The notes under the pieces were generated by a model. It saw only the letters and a program-made list of their open reading frames with translations. It was not told the DNA's origin and made no database searches. A stretch of DNA of 64,000 nucleotides from Selaginella moellendorffii (taxonomy: Eukaryota > Streptophyta > Lycopodiopsida > Selaginellales > Selaginellaceae): contig NW_003314330.1 of the NCBI RefSeq assembly GCF_000143415.4, forward strand, positions 620,001 through 684,000, in the 5' to 3' direction. Made by a program: the position numbers and the translations under genes. Positions 24,395-36,181 of the stretch are shown here, one piece after another (the stretch's first letter is position 1; every line of letters begins with the position of its first letter).

Positions 24395-25300
24395 CGCTCG
24401 AAAAAGCTTGATGTGCTATCTGGCTGGAGTCGGAGAGTTTCAGACGTGGGACCTGTGCCCGCTCATTGGAAAGGAACTTGCATCAATCCACCACGCACCA
24501 AAGCCAATGAGACTGTCAAGTACGTGTTAGAGTTTTCCAGAAGAAAAGACTACAGTGATGAATGAACTCTTTACCAGGAAACTCGTTGGAGATACTATAA
24601 CGGAGCAAAAGTCTCGACGGGCCCATACAAGAACTCGAGAGACTCAGTTGGAGATGGAACTCATACGTTGTCGACAGCTGCTGGAAGCCTGGTTCCACAC
24701 ACGAGTAAGAGACGAGGAGGAGCTCCAAATCCTTGGATCGCCATGTACGAAGTCTGCTGGATGGATAGCTGCAAGGAAGTTGACATTGCTGCGGGTTTCG
24801 ATGATGTCATCAACGACGGCGTGGATGTCCTGTCCATCTCACTCGGAGGCTATCCCGCAGTTTACAGCGTAGACGTCATTGCGATTGGTGCCTATCACGC
24901 TGTTGAAAGAGGGATCATGGTCTCTTGCACTGGTGGAAACTCTGGACCATTTACTGGATCGGTGTCCAACGGTGCTCTCTGGATCTTCACAGTCGGTGCC
25001 ACTACAATCGACAGGGAGATCAATGAGGATGCGAAAATATCAGCCAAGTATAACAGATGATCAAAAGGAGGCCTCGTGGTTTCTGTGCAGTCATAAATCA
25101 CGAATTCTCAGAGGAACAACGATTCCTTACAAACCAGCACCTGTAGTAGCGAAGTTTTCATGAAGAGATCCACACACAATCAGTCCGGATATCATCAAGG
25201 TACTCGAAAACATACCATGAAACTTGTGACTTACCTCGTGTTGCAGCCGGACGTTACCGCTCCAGCTTGGCCAAGCAATATCCCTGTCACTATTGCTTCT
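24395..25300 (+). pseudogene. Plant subtilase (S8) fragment, inactive
   Basis: In shifting frames the plant subtilase order is recognisable: DVGPVPAHWKGTC, RWRYYNGAK, RDSVGDGTHTLSTAAGS, KRRGGAPNPWIAMYEVCWMD, ILSISLG-like VLSISLGGYP, HAVERGIMVSCTGGNSGP, and after a shift SPDIIK, then an intron-like gap and PDVTAP. The motif HGTH reads DGTH, so the catalytic histidine is replaced by aspartate. Stops and shifts occur near 24565 and 25058 and in the TVASFSSRGP-like stretch at about 25157. The catalytic serine region is missing. It is clearly dead. Confidence 0.82.
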
Positions 25301-25309
25301 TTTCACCTT

Positions 25310-25480
25310 CTTTCTAGAGGACCCGTGAACTTCTTGGGACTTAAAGAGCAACGAAAGAAGAAGTAGCTTTGCTTGCTATGCTTGAGAAGTTATGGAGCTC
25401 ATCTCATTTATACTTGCGATTGTAATTGTTGTTTAGAAGAATGTTAGTCAATGCAAGAATTTATTTTTAATAAATATAGT
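25310..25480 (+). repeat. Inverted repeat, right arm
   Basis: Counterpart of 22710-22925; contains ACTTAAAGAGCAACGAAAGA and GCTTGAGAAGTTATGGAGCT. The two arms bracket about 2.4 kb that includes the subtilase fragment. Confidence 0.6.
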
Positions 25481-26149
25481 ATTTTAATTTTTTAAAACAC
25501 ATTTCCACATGCTTTTCCTAAAAAATATTTAAATAACATTCTTAATATTAATACAGTATAATATTACTGTAGTATACTTAATACAGTAAGCCCATCCACC
25601 GTGTAGATATGGATGGACTTACTCTATTATATTCTGATAATTCAATTATAGTTTGGTCATATTGTAAATTGTAAGAAGTAATTGTAATTTATTATAAAAC
25701 AAATTTTCTCTTCAAAGTGAATTAATTTAGAATTATATGAATCCCATCAAAAACTCATCTTAAAAACCTATATAAACCTGTTTTATTTTCTAAAATTAAA
25801 TTATAATTAATTTTTTGGCTATACTATTATTGGTGTGTAATTTTGATAGTCATAAGATCAGGTTCAATCTGGACAACTCATTTTTATATAAACTAATATT
25901 ATTATGAGTATATACATTTTTGGGTCTTACATTAGTGGAGGTAAAGCTCTTAAGAGTGTTCAGATTTGTGATTTTTCTTTAGATTTAGCTTTTACATCAT
26001 TTAGATTTTTGTTGTTCTTATAGCTTTTCATTTTTTTTCTCCTCTAATAGTAAGTAAATCTTTTATTTATGGAGCAATAATTGTTATAATTGCTCAATGT
26101 TATACAGTTGTAACTAGATAATTAAAACACAATTAATAGTAATGTTTAT
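25481..26149. other. AT-rich DNA without gene
   Basis: No gene or repeat recognised apart from a short direct repeat around ATATTAATACAGTATAATAT and AGTATACTTAATACAGTA (25545-25590). Confidence 0.35.
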
Positions 26150-26545
26150 GACATATGGTGCAACTTCTCCTCCTCCTACTCCTTTTACTAATCCTCAAGT
26201 CTAGTTGAATTTCTTCTATGGGAATTCTAAGGATGATGTATATCATTAGTCTAATCACTTCACAATAATTGTTCTTGAGATGATGTTTAATTTTCATTGC
26301 ATGCTCTTCTCATATTCCCTCGATAATCTTTATAATGTTATAGCTGATTGGCTCAAGAAAAAGTATATTGATTTCTTTGACTTTCATATGTCTTCTAGGG
26401 CAAAGATTGCAATTGTCAATCTTGTTCTAATTAGAGATATTCATTTAAACAAGATTCAAGTTTAGTGTTAATCACTAAAAAATCTCAAGATTTTGTGAGC
26501 CAATATTAAGGAGATGTTAGAGAAGGGTGTTATCTGTAAATTTTG
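26150..26545 (+). mobile_element. Family A relic A6 (gag and RT fragments)
   Basis: 26150-26275 matches A3 gag near 47510-47635 and 26300-26545 matches A3 pol near 48905-49120 (EMLEKGVI segment at the end). The intervening sequence is deleted and the divergence is strong, so this is an old internally deleted copy. Confidence 0.65.
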
Positions 26546-26547
26546 AA

Positions 26548-26641
26548 ATTAAAGAAATATAAAGTGTTACAAAAGTGGAGCTTGTATTTAAATACTAAAT
26601 TCACTATTATATGAATTGATATATTAAAATAATTATTAACA
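26548..26641 (-). repeat. Fragment of AT-rich repeat R (copy 4)
   Basis: The reverse complement resembles 3345-3440 (AATAGTGAATTTGGTATTTA and the following ACAAGATCCACTTTTG). It ends exactly where the A4 LTR begins. Confidence 0.5.
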
Positions 26642-26642
26642 A

Positions 26643-27641
26643 TGTGAGTGCATAGAATATGGAAAGGGAATACAGAAATGTGCATATCAATTAGCCCAAA
26701 AACCCTAGCTTATATACAAGAGCGAGTGGTCCAAATTGAAACCAATTTGACAGCTACTAAAATCCCACTACGCTAATATTAGTATACGGCATTGTAGCTG
26801 TACACTTGGCCCTCACATCATCCCCTCTTCTCAGAACAATGGAAGGCTGTCAGGGTTCTCTTGTAAACGGGCCGGGATCTGGAAGAACATCAGGAGGAGG
26901 CATCGGCAGATCTGTAGATGGTATTAACTGTTCATGATCCTTTTGTATGAAGTGTTTCAACCGCTACACATGCACAATCTCCGAAGGATCGGCCTGCTGG
27001 ACATCATGCCGAACCTCATAAACTTGCGGTCCAACTTGCCGCAACATTTAATATGGTCCTTTCCACTGCGCAAGGAGCCCCTTAGATAACCACACACCAT
27101 AAGATGGGGAAAACGGACTAACACCAAATCATCCACTTTGTACTCTGCAGGTGGACGATGATGAGAGTTGTAGTGCCATTATTGTCCCACTTGTACACAG
27201 CTTAAGTGTTCGGCAAACTCTGCTTGGACAAGTGGAAGAATGCTTGTCAAATATTGATCCCATGACCTAGCACCGGGAGCTCGTGGCAATTGCGAAGGTA
27301 AACCCAGCTCCGTTGGTAATATTGGATCATGACCATATAAAAGTTTATATGGTGAAGCACCAATAGAACTCTACACCTTTGTGACATAGGCATACCAAAG
27401 AGACGGCAAATAACCATCCCAATCCGAATGCTGAAAGTTCACATACTTCGCAATCATCCCTTTGAATGTTCGAACAAGTCGTTCCACCAGATCGTCTAAT
27501 TGTGGATGATAAGCACTCGTGAAAGTGTGGCATATTTCCAACCAAAACGTCAAAAGATGAAATGCCTTAGGCATTAATGTAGGACCATTATCCGAAAGAA
27601 TCCACTTTAGACAAGAATGCTAGAACACCACTCGATACCTT
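26643..27641 (-). mobile_element. Family A fragment A4 (3' LTR and integrase end)
   Basis: LTR 26643-26817, then the 3' region and integrase with minus-strand pieces FHLLTFWLEICHTFTSAYHP and LVRTFKGMIAKYVNFQHSDW (27574-27345). The element is cut near 27641 where family B sequence starts; its 5' part is not next to it. Confidence 0.75.
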
Positions 27642-28854
27642 ACTTGGAATACTTTTGTGTTCTAATTTAAGATATAGTCACTGATAATTAAGACTTTAAG
27701 ATATCATTGTCTATGACTTTGATATTGTCCATGTATTGATCTTTGAGTTTGGGCCAGTAATGGGCAGACTGGCTTTGGCACTTTGTGTGCATGGTGAAAT
27801 CTCTAGTCATGGGGTAGCTACTGTCAACTGGTTACATAACCCGCCTCTTTGTCGATGTTCCTTATTCCGTTAAAAGGGCGTGACCGTGTAAACAACTCTA
27901 ACTGCCTGTTTACAGTAGTCTATCTAAACCTTACCGACGGGTTTGGTTTCTTTGCTCAGGAGGGTTAGGGCCTCTGGCTTCTCTCTCTATGTCCCTGCAG
28001 GCAGGGGCGTATCACACTTTTGTAAGCTGGGTGACTCCCAGAGCAGTAGGGGTGGCTGACTCCATTGGTCATTTCCTTGTCGGCGACGGTCGAAAGGTGT
28101 CTGAGTTGGTAGCGCATCCGCGTTAGACAAAGAGGTTACCCCTAACTCATTTAAGTTGGTGCATTTCTCACATAGTGTGAGTACCGTGAACTTTTTCTGG
28201 AGTTGTTTCCTTGGCAGTATTCTAGACTCGAGTATGCATCGACGAGGACGTCGATTTTCCCTAGGGGGGGAGAGTGTCGCGAATGTGACTTCGGGTATCG
28301 AAAGTTACCTGTCGACCAGTCCTTACGGACACTCTTACCTTACTGCCACGATGGCAGGAGGTCGGTACTGCTAGTTCCCTTTATTAGCCCCTCTTGTTCA
28401 AGTGTTAGTAAACTGGACTTTGCATCTATACTTGGCCGGATGAGCATAAAGAAGGAATTCCTAAGTGTCTATTTGGCTGAGCATACTTGGCCCGGCTTGT
28501 TAGTTCTCTTTTGCTCTGTCTTGCACTGGCTTGACAAGAACCCTCGCGTATTGAGATTGGTCCCTCAATATCGCTACATGATAGCTTACCGTGTCTGCCA
28601 AACACCCTTGCTATCATACCCTTTGTGTTAGTCTCATTTCGGTCCCAAATGCTATTTATGGAAAGTGTCCAGATTTGCTCATTTGGCATATTTACGGAAT
28701 GTAGAGATCGGCTTGAACACAATGGTGTTCGTCCCATGTCCAAAATCGCAATCTAGGGACATTCCATATTTAGTAAGTTTCAAGCTTGTCCCAGAGACTA
28801 ACTCTTGATACTAAGGGAGGCTTGGGGTGAAAGCCCAAAGCGTGTGTTCCTCAA

Positions 28855-28879
28855 GGGGGGGGGGGGGGGGGGGGGGGGG
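28855..28879 (+). repeat. G25 homopolymer in the B1 LTR
   Basis: 25 consecutive G where the B3 LTR has only eight (63321-63328). The 100 bp after it show inflated homopolymers and miscall-like changes compared with B3. Confidence 0.9.
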
Positions 28880-29303
28880 CCTTTGGGGGGTTTCAAAATT
28901 TTAAAAGGGAAAGGGGGGAAATCAGGGATGGCCCAAAAAATTGGGGGAAAATCTAACCCCCGGTTGGGGGCCTGTCCTTGTTTTGCGTTCGGCTTGGGTC
29001 TAAGCCCAAGTTCCATTCCATGCTAGCTAGTGGAGTACCCATATCCTCACGTTAGGCCACTGGTATGCCGAAGTAGCGCCAGACTCCGTTTGGCTCCGTT
29101 TTGCGTGCTGGTCCTGGCATTGGGATGCTGGTTACTCTAGGACTGTTCCAAGTCGCTCCGGGCTCTTGTCCCTTCGCTCCTTGGGCTTTATGCTCGGGAG
29201 TTGCTCCGTGGTTTGGTTCCGTCACTCCTTGGCTCCATGTTTGGGAGTTTGGCACCGTTCCTTCGTTCAGTGGCCCAAGGCCCTGAACCTCAGGTTCCTA
29301 TGG

Positions 29304-29429
29304 ACACGTGGCATAGACACGTGGCATGTGACACGTGGCATCTGTCACGTGGCACAAAGAGGGTTAGGTTCCGCTTCATGGTGTTATCCTATGGTAAATC
29401 ACCATAGGATAAAGGGTCAAAACCACGTG
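29304..29429 (+). promoter_or_regulatory. G-box array in the B1 LTR
   Basis: CACGTG occurs at 29305, 29318, 29332, 29346 and 29424. The first four are in the context ACACGTGGCA or TCACGTGGCA at 13-14 bp spacing. ACACGTGGC is the core of plant ABA-response elements bound by bZIP factors. The array lies in the last 135 bp of the LTR. Confidence 0.7.
29384..29412 (+). other. Inverted repeat near the B1 LTR 3' end
   Basis: TTATCCTATGGTAA faces ...ACCATAGGATAA with a small loop. In the B3 LTR it is a perfect 14-bp pair, so this copy has drifted. Confidence 0.7.
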
Positions 29430-29436
29430 CGCTACA

Positions 29437-30027
29437 TCCTATTACTTCCTTTTATATTTCTATTTTATTCTTCTATTCCTTTTTCCTATCCCTTTGATGG
29501 TCTTTGTATTGTAGTGGTCAACTGGCTTATAAAGAAGTATATTGATTTATTTGAATTTGACTTATCATCTAAGACCAAGATTGTCACACATCATCTTATT
29601 ACAATTGGGGACATTTGTCCAATCAAAGTTCTAATTAACTTTCTAACAGATGATGGACAAGGTTCATTGTGATATGCTGAAAGTGACTGTTGACTTCATC
29701 GATGATATTTTAATCCACTCAGAAGGGACATAAAAGGAACATGTCCGTGATGTTCATAAAGTGTTGGATTGGCTACAAGAAGTTGGTTTAAAGCTGAAAC
29801 AGTTGAAGTGCGTGTTTTAGTCCAAAGACACGATTTATCTTGAGTACCATATTTCTCGTGAAGGTTTGCAAGTTAATTCTAATAAACTTACAGCTATTCT
29901 AAAATTCTCTATCTGTGTATTGCATTAGTCTCAATTCAGACAATTCACTCCTATATATAAGCTAGGGTTTTTGGGTTAATTGATATGCACATTTTTTTAT
30001 TTCCTTTCTATATTCTATGCACTCACA
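29437..30027 (+). mobile_element. Family A relic A5 (pol fragments plus LTR end)
   Basis: 29437-29655 matches A3 pol near 48875-49060. 29660-29905 matches the RT active-site region (TVDFIDDILIHSEG). About 29905-30027 is the last part of an A LTR ending CACTCACA. Two large internal deletions are implied. Confidence 0.68.
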
Positions 30028-30960
30028 ACAAGTAACTATAATATTATAAATAATTTTAGCTATTTATCTAGAAATTATATTATTATTAATTATTTAATAA
30101 ATAAATATTTTAAATTTAACTTGAGAAATTATTTAGGTATCTCATACAAACTTTGTACCATTTTATCATTAAAATATCAAACATTGTTATTTTGTAACCC
30201 ATTCAATTGGAGTTTTATACATTAAGCAAATGAATTTAATAAGAACATTGCCTTTATGATTGAATGTTTGATATGTATGTGTAGAAGTTTTTAAATTTCA
30301 ACTACAATATTTTTTATGAAACTTCCCTCATCCTATAAAAACCAACATCCAAATTTAAATTCTAAAGTTTTGATTATATTTATTAGCAATATATTGAAGT
30401 TATTCTATCAATATTTTACTATCTTGATTGAGCTTACTATATAAGATCAACTACATATAAAACAAATTGAAAATTAATAGCATTTTTAAGGATTTTCTCC
30501 ACTGGAGTATATAATTGATTAAAATAAATAGACTTTTATTCCTTTTATCTTGGTTTCTAAAGTTTAGAAGATTGAGTGTGAGCTAAAACTCCAAAAAGGG
30601 GTGTGGAGTCAGCCACCCAAGCTTTGAACTTGGCTGCTAAGTCATATTTTTGTATTTATGGAACAAATAAAATTCATTAAAAATAATTAATGCAAAAAAA
30701 ATTCTATAAAAACCTTCTTACTTGTTAACAATGATAGTCACTTTGGTCCCACAACCAAAGGATATCATCCCTCAACCTTTTGCTTATGTAGATAATAGTT
30801 ATGTCTGCCCCAAAAAAGCATTGGCAAGGTATGTTGTCTCAAATGATAAACCAAATAGAGCTTCTATGTGATGTACTTCCCCTCTATAGAACAAGTTTAT
30901 GGGTGTAAAACTATAAACATCTATCAATAGAAAACCAAATAAATGTTAGTAAGTGAGATA

Positions 30961-32017
30961 GGAGCCATTCACACCTGTGCTATATATAAAAATATTTTAA
31001 AATGTGTATTTTAATTTTTGTGATTGCTGCATTCGCACTTGAGTAGTTTTTAACTTGTTTTAAACTTTAAATATGCATTTTAAAACATCACTTGCATAGG
31101 TTTTTGTGGTAAAAATTTAACGTAAAACACTAGTGACTTTGCATTTGACTTACTTTAAAATGTCTTTAAAATAGCATTCGAACATGTTTTAAAATATTTT
31201 AAATTTTCAAATTCAAATCAAATTCAAAACCTAAACCCAAAACCACTCTCCTAGAAACTCTGAGCTAAACTCGGGATGAAACTTACCTCTTTAGTAATAG
31301 AATTTGGAGAACAATCAAGTTCTAAAAGCCGTGGGGGAGAGGCTTTAGCTCCCCGTGCTACAGCTCTCCACGCTCTAGCTCCAGGTCGGCCCTGATTGAG
31401 GCCAAGATCCACAAGCTCGGCATCTTCACAACCTCAACTTTGAAGCAACCTGCCTCCTCGAGTGACAGTTGGGCCTAGTGCCCATCCTCCAGCCCCAAAT
31501 GCTCCTCCACCACAGTTGCTCCTCACTCCATGAGCAGCACCTCCACATTGGATGACACCACCCTGAACCAGCACCATCTCCTTATCAAACCCTACAGCTC
31601 CTCCTTCCCCAAAATTGGCTACTCCTCATTCCTCCACTGAATCCCCAATATGACCTAGAGCCTACTTTGGCAATGACTATTATCAGCCTCCCCCGCCATC
31701 AATGCCCGAGCTCGTGGCAATCCCAGCTCGCAAAACACCTTAATCAGGGCGCTGGAATCTTTTGGGAATCTTGGAGATTCCTTTTAAAAATATTTTAAGA
31801 TTCCCCCATCTTTTAAAATCAATTTTTTTTGGTCTGAATGTTTTAAAAAGTGAAAACATTGTGTTAAAGTTAGCACTATGTGTGAATGAAAATGTTTTTA
31901 AAAAATATCCTAAATTTTAATGTAAAGTAATTTACTTTATTTTAAAACATAGTACGAATGTATTTTTCACTTAAATTTAACACATTTCAAGAATAAAGAG
32001 CAAGTGCAAATGCCTCC
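30961..32017. mobile_element. TIR DNA element of 1057 bp with 3-bp target duplication
   Basis: Flanked by ATA at 30958-30960 and 32018-32020; the mirrored locus has the unoccupied site at 8029-8031. The ends are imperfect inverted repeats: GGAGCCATTCACACC at left and, on the other strand at right, GGAGGCATTTGCACTT. CATTCGCAC-like motifs recur inside both ends. The outer 300 bp on each side are AT-rich; the centre (about 31320-31760) is GC-rich and broken in all frames, looking like captured gene sequence. No transposase, so it is non-autonomous. A 3-bp duplication fits PIF/Harbinger or CACTA groups; I cannot decide. Confidence 0.7.
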
Positions 32018-33327
32018 ATAATTTGTTAAGAGCTCATCCACTTGAGGTACATGCTCCTTCTTGAGCTGGGAGGTAGCTTATGGGACATCTGGATGACCAC
32101 TGTTGTGTTGTTTGATCAGCATGGTTTTATACCATACCCACTCCTCCATAGTGACGTTCTAGATGCTTGCCAAAGCACTTAAAAGTGAAATCCCCCATTC
32201 GACAAGTATTATCAAGGAGAGCATCAATTTCATGGACAACACCATTGTCATTTGCAACACTCCAAGCACCAGCACAAGAACCACACTGTATGACACCAGA
32301 TTTGTTTTTCTTTGTTCCAATCGTGAATGTCTATAGAGGATTAGAGCTCCACAAAGGAAGATAGATTGAAACTTACCAGGCTAGACCATATCATGGTCGT
32401 GATGGCATTCGCCTTCAGAAAGGCTGTATATACATCCGCACACCAGCTCGAGAACCACACTGTCACGACTACAGCATTGTCTGACTTAATAAGTTTCGAT
32501 TTTTCTTCCTTTGTGAAGCTCTAACTTTTTGCTTCCTTTGTGAAGGTAACAAAGAAAGACGAATTTGTTAAAGAGGAGCTCTCAGGCCATAACATCATAC
32601 AGTGTGGTTCTCATGTATAGCACAACTACAACATCGTTTGGCACATAAAAACCACACGGTGTGATGTTATGGCCTGAAAGTTCCTAATAGGCTCGTTTTT
32701 CTTTGTTCCAGTTGTGAATGTATATAAAAACTTAGAGCTCCACAAAGGAAGATAGACTGAACCTTACCACACTAAACAATGTGTGATTGTGACAACATTC
32801 ATCTTCAGAAAGGTTGTACAAACATTTGCAGCACTCCCAAACACTAGTACAAGAACCAAAACAGTTAAAGACCATGAAAAGGTACAGGCATACCTTATAA
32901 AGACGGTTGAAGAGCATGAGAAAGCATGATAATGGCTTTGAAGATGTAGTTTAAGGTGTAGGAGGAATTCATGAAAATTCTATGGTTCACAAGTATTTCA
33001 AATTCTAGAGTTCTTGGGAAGTAATGTGCATTTTACAAAGATGGTAACTGAAGATTTGTGTACAGCCTTTTTAAAGATGAACACTGTCACGATTAAAATT
33101 TAAAAGGCCAAATGATATTGTAGTCGTGACAGTATTTGCTTTCAAAAAGGTTGTACATAAGTCTTTAACTGCTGTCTTCATTATCTCCCTTTAACTTTTG
33201 GTACTATTTGTGAACCACATGGTTTTTATGAACTCTTCCTGCACTTTAAACTACATCTTCAAAGCCACTATCATGCCTAGTGTTATTCCAAAAACCATTT
33301 CTTATGCTCTTTAACTATCTTGTAGCA

Positions 33328-33456
33328 TTACACAGTATGGATAGTTGGGCATGCACTAGCTTTATCAGGGACTATATGGTCTCCGACAATCTTGGCTAGC
33401 TGGGCCTGCATTTGTTCTATCTGGGCCTGTGCCTTTGTGTAATCCTTCTGAGCCAT
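33328..33456 (-). CDS. Possible 42-residue ORF, mirrored copy
   Basis: Same length and start (MAQKDYTKAQAQIEQMQAQL) as 6567-6695, ending in TAA. Differences: Met to Ile, Gly to Cys, Asn to Thr and Ser to Ile, plus two silent changes. Retained but apparently unconstrained. Confidence 0.18.
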   Translation of the reverse strand: MAQKDYTKAQAQIEQMQAQLAKIVGDHIVPDKASACPTIHTV

Positions 33457-33761
33457 GCTTGGACCCGGCTTACTACCAATGACCATCTGTTTTATCTCAG
33501 GTGGCTAGTTCTGCAACTCCACCAAGCCACAGGCTTTACCTTTATAGATTGTTGAGCATGTCAAAAGGTCTGAACGCTCTGTGGCAAATGTTTGCATCCA
33601 AGCTTCTTAAAATCTCCAAACTTCAAGAACACTAACCTTCTTCATTAATTCAGATCCTCCAACCCTACCCTCTACCTTTATGGAGCATCAAAGGTTTGCG
33701 CAATATTTCGGGATAACCTAGTTTGCAAATATGAATATTTTAAAGGTATCCATAAAGTTGT

Positions 33762-35311
33762 TCATTTTCTCACAGTGGCACAGACAATCTGACGCTTGGC
33801 GGGCATGGTCGCCAGCCCCGTCTTCTCCTCCATGTCAATCTCCTGCCCATTCGGCACCCTCCACTCGAATCGATGCAGAAGATAGGCCAGCGTGAGCGAC
33901 ACGTGGGGAGCGGCGCTGCCCGGATCCAAAAGGTATGAGATCGAAGTGGTTCCCCAGGATGCTGTGATCGCTGCCCAGGAATCGCTCTGGACAGAAGCTC
34001 TTGGGATCGCTCCAGTTCGCCGGGTCGTGATGGATCCCCCAGATATTGACGAGCAGCGTGGTGTTGGCCGTGATTGTGTAGCCGGCGAGCTGGGAGGTCC
34101 CGGGATTGCTGTGTGGGAGGCCAGTGGTGGCCAGTGGATGCAAGTGCAGGACTTCCTTGACGATGGCTTGGATGTAAGGGAGATTTTTGAGGTCTGTCTC
34201 TTCCAGGCAGCGGTTCCTTCCAACGATCCGGTCGAGCTCTTCGTGCGCCTTCTTCTGGACGCCGGGGCAGTGTATCATATCGGACATCGCCCACTCCACA
34301 GTGCCTTTGGAGGTGTTCGTCCCAGCTAAGAGAAGATTCTGTCAAGGAATCGAGCACAAGTTCTTAGCGAGCAAGAAGAGATTTTTTTCTCCTTACCTGG
34401 AGGAGTGCGATGATTGCCATGTCATCCAACTTGTTCTCGCCACCCAGTGAGAGCATCACGTCCACAAAGTCCCTGGGAGGATTCTCCGAGATGAAGCTCT
34501 CCTTGTGCTGCTTGACGATCGCGTTTAGGAAGTTCTCCACTGCCGGTATGATCTGGTTCTTCAGCCTGTGCTCGCTCCTCTTGATCTTGTCGACCCATCA
34601 CAGTGCAGGGATGAAGTCTCCGATGTACAGCCGCTCTGACTCCTCGGTGATCGTGTCCCACACAGCCCGATAACCCTCAGCCTCTCGGGTGACAGGGGTG
34701 TCCGAGTTATAAAAGTTCTGGCCGAAGAGAACTGACGTCATCAAGTTGGTGAAGAGCTCGTGAAGCAGCGTGGTGAGATCAAATGCCTCCCCGGCAGCCA
34801 CCGACTTCTCTACAATCGAGGCAAATGCCGCGAGCTCGCGCTTGCGGATCCCAGAGAAGTGGTTCACTCTCCCGGTGGCGAAGATCTCTGTGCCGCTCAC
34901 TCGCTGCAGCATCTTCCAGCGCTCGCCATGAGGAGCAAACACAAGATCATTGTAGTCGTGGCTTACGTTCTTGAAGAAGGTGTGAAACTGGGGCCTGCTC
35001 GCAAACTCGACATTGTGATCCTTGAGAACCTCCCTGGCCATCGCAAGGCTGCTGATGATTACGTGAGGACGGCTTCCCAGCTCCATATACATGATCGGTC
35101 CATACTTCTTGGCGAGACGATGGAGAGAGTGGTGCCTGGAGTGGCTGAGAGAGGGCAGTGATCCAACAAGAGGCCAAAAAAAGGGACCGGGTGGAAGATT
35201 GCTATGTGCCTTCTTCCTTGAGTAGAGATTGAGCAGCACAAAGAATGCAATCACCAAGCACAGACAAGTTGTCCAGTAGTACCAAACACTAGAGTAGAGA
35301 AGAGAATCCAT
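33762..35311 (-). pseudogene. Cytochrome P450 pseudogene, P450-2
   Basis: Exon 1 is 35311-34397 and exon 2 is 34338-33762, with the same intron position as P450-1. Lesions: stop TGA at 34600-34598 where P450-1 has CGA (after GDFIPAL); the ExxR motif KEVLRLHP reads KEVLHLHP (34146-34144); a 23-bp deletion at 33909/33910 removes the heme cysteine and shifts the frame after PFGSGQRR. The promoter is split by A2. The stop and the Arg-to-His change are both CpG transitions. The leader also has an upstream in-frame ATG created inside A2 (35452). No functional enzyme can result. Confidence 0.93.
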
Positions 35312-36181
35312 GGAAGTCCTTTGAGAGATTTTGGAGATTGAGAAGAAGATAAGAGAAAAGAGTGGAAGAGATGAGGATGGAGAGGTGTGTGTTGAACTTA
35401 TACTATGAGTGCTTGGAATATGGAAAGAGAATACAGAAAATGTGTATATCAATTAGCCCAAAAACCTTAGCTTATATACAGGAGCGAGTAGTCCGGATTG
35501 AAACTAATCTGACGGCTACCAAAATCCCACTACGCTAATATTAGTATACGGCATCATAGCTGTACACTTGGCCCTCACATCATCCCCTCCTCTCGGAATA
35601 ATGGAAGACCATCAGGGTTCTCTTGTAGATGGGTCGGGATCTGGAGGAACATTAGGAGGAGGCATCAACGGATCTGTAGGTGGTATTAACTACTTATGAT
35701 CCCTTTGTATGAAGTGTTTCAATTGCTGCACATGCACAATCTCTAGAGGATTAGCCTGCTAGACGTCATGCCGAACTTCAAAAACTTGTGGTTCAACTTG
35801 CCGCAATAGCCGATACGGTCCTTTCTATTGCGCAAGGAGCCCCTTAGATAAACCACGTACCATAAGATAGGGAAAATAGACTAACACCAAATCATCCACT
35901 TTGTACTCTGCAGGTGGACAATGATGGGAGTTGTACTGCCATTGTTGTCCCACTTGTATGCAGCCTAAGTGTTTGGCAGATTTCACTTGGACAAGTGGAA
36001 GAATGCTTATCAAATATTGATCCCACGACCTAGCATCCGCAGCTCGTGGCAATCATGAAGGTAAACCCAGCTTCGTTGGTAATATTGGATTATGACCATA
36101 TAGGAGTTTATATGGTGAAGCACCAACAGAACTCTACACCCCTGTGACATATGCATACCGAAGATACGGCAAATAACCATC

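Larger units (their letters stand above)
27642..29436 (+). mobile_element. Family B element end B1 (internal 3' part plus 3' LTR)
   Basis: 27642-28274 matches 62105-62742 and ends in the polypurine tract CTAGGGGGGGAGAG (28261-28274). The LTR is 28275-29436, TGTCGCGAATG...GTGCGCTACA, 1162 bp. No primer-binding site follows (sequence continues into A5), so it is a 3' LTR. The internal stretch has no convincing ORF. The middle of the LTR (28855-28980) looks corrupted compared with 63320-63420. Confidence 0.78.
30028..33761 (-). repeat. Inverted copy of the P450 downstream region
   Basis: Reverse complement of about 5742-8936 (and a little beyond the A1 site), including the 6567 ORF and the GTCGTGACAG-type units. 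It differs by the TIR element at 30961-32017. A segment of about 100 bp around 30598-30660 (GGGTGTGGAGTCAGCC) reads in the same direction as at 8277, so it is flipped relative to its surroundings. No gene recognised. Confidence 0.7.

Noticed and set aside
28095-28150. tRNA-like segment CTGAGTTGGTAGCGCATCCG in B internal sequence (also near 62565)
   Set aside because: Resembles a D-arm but has no T-arm or acceptor pairing; part of a retroelement.
28805-29026. Poly-glycine ORF across the G25 run
   Set aside because: Product of a homopolymer of doubtful accuracy inside an LTR.
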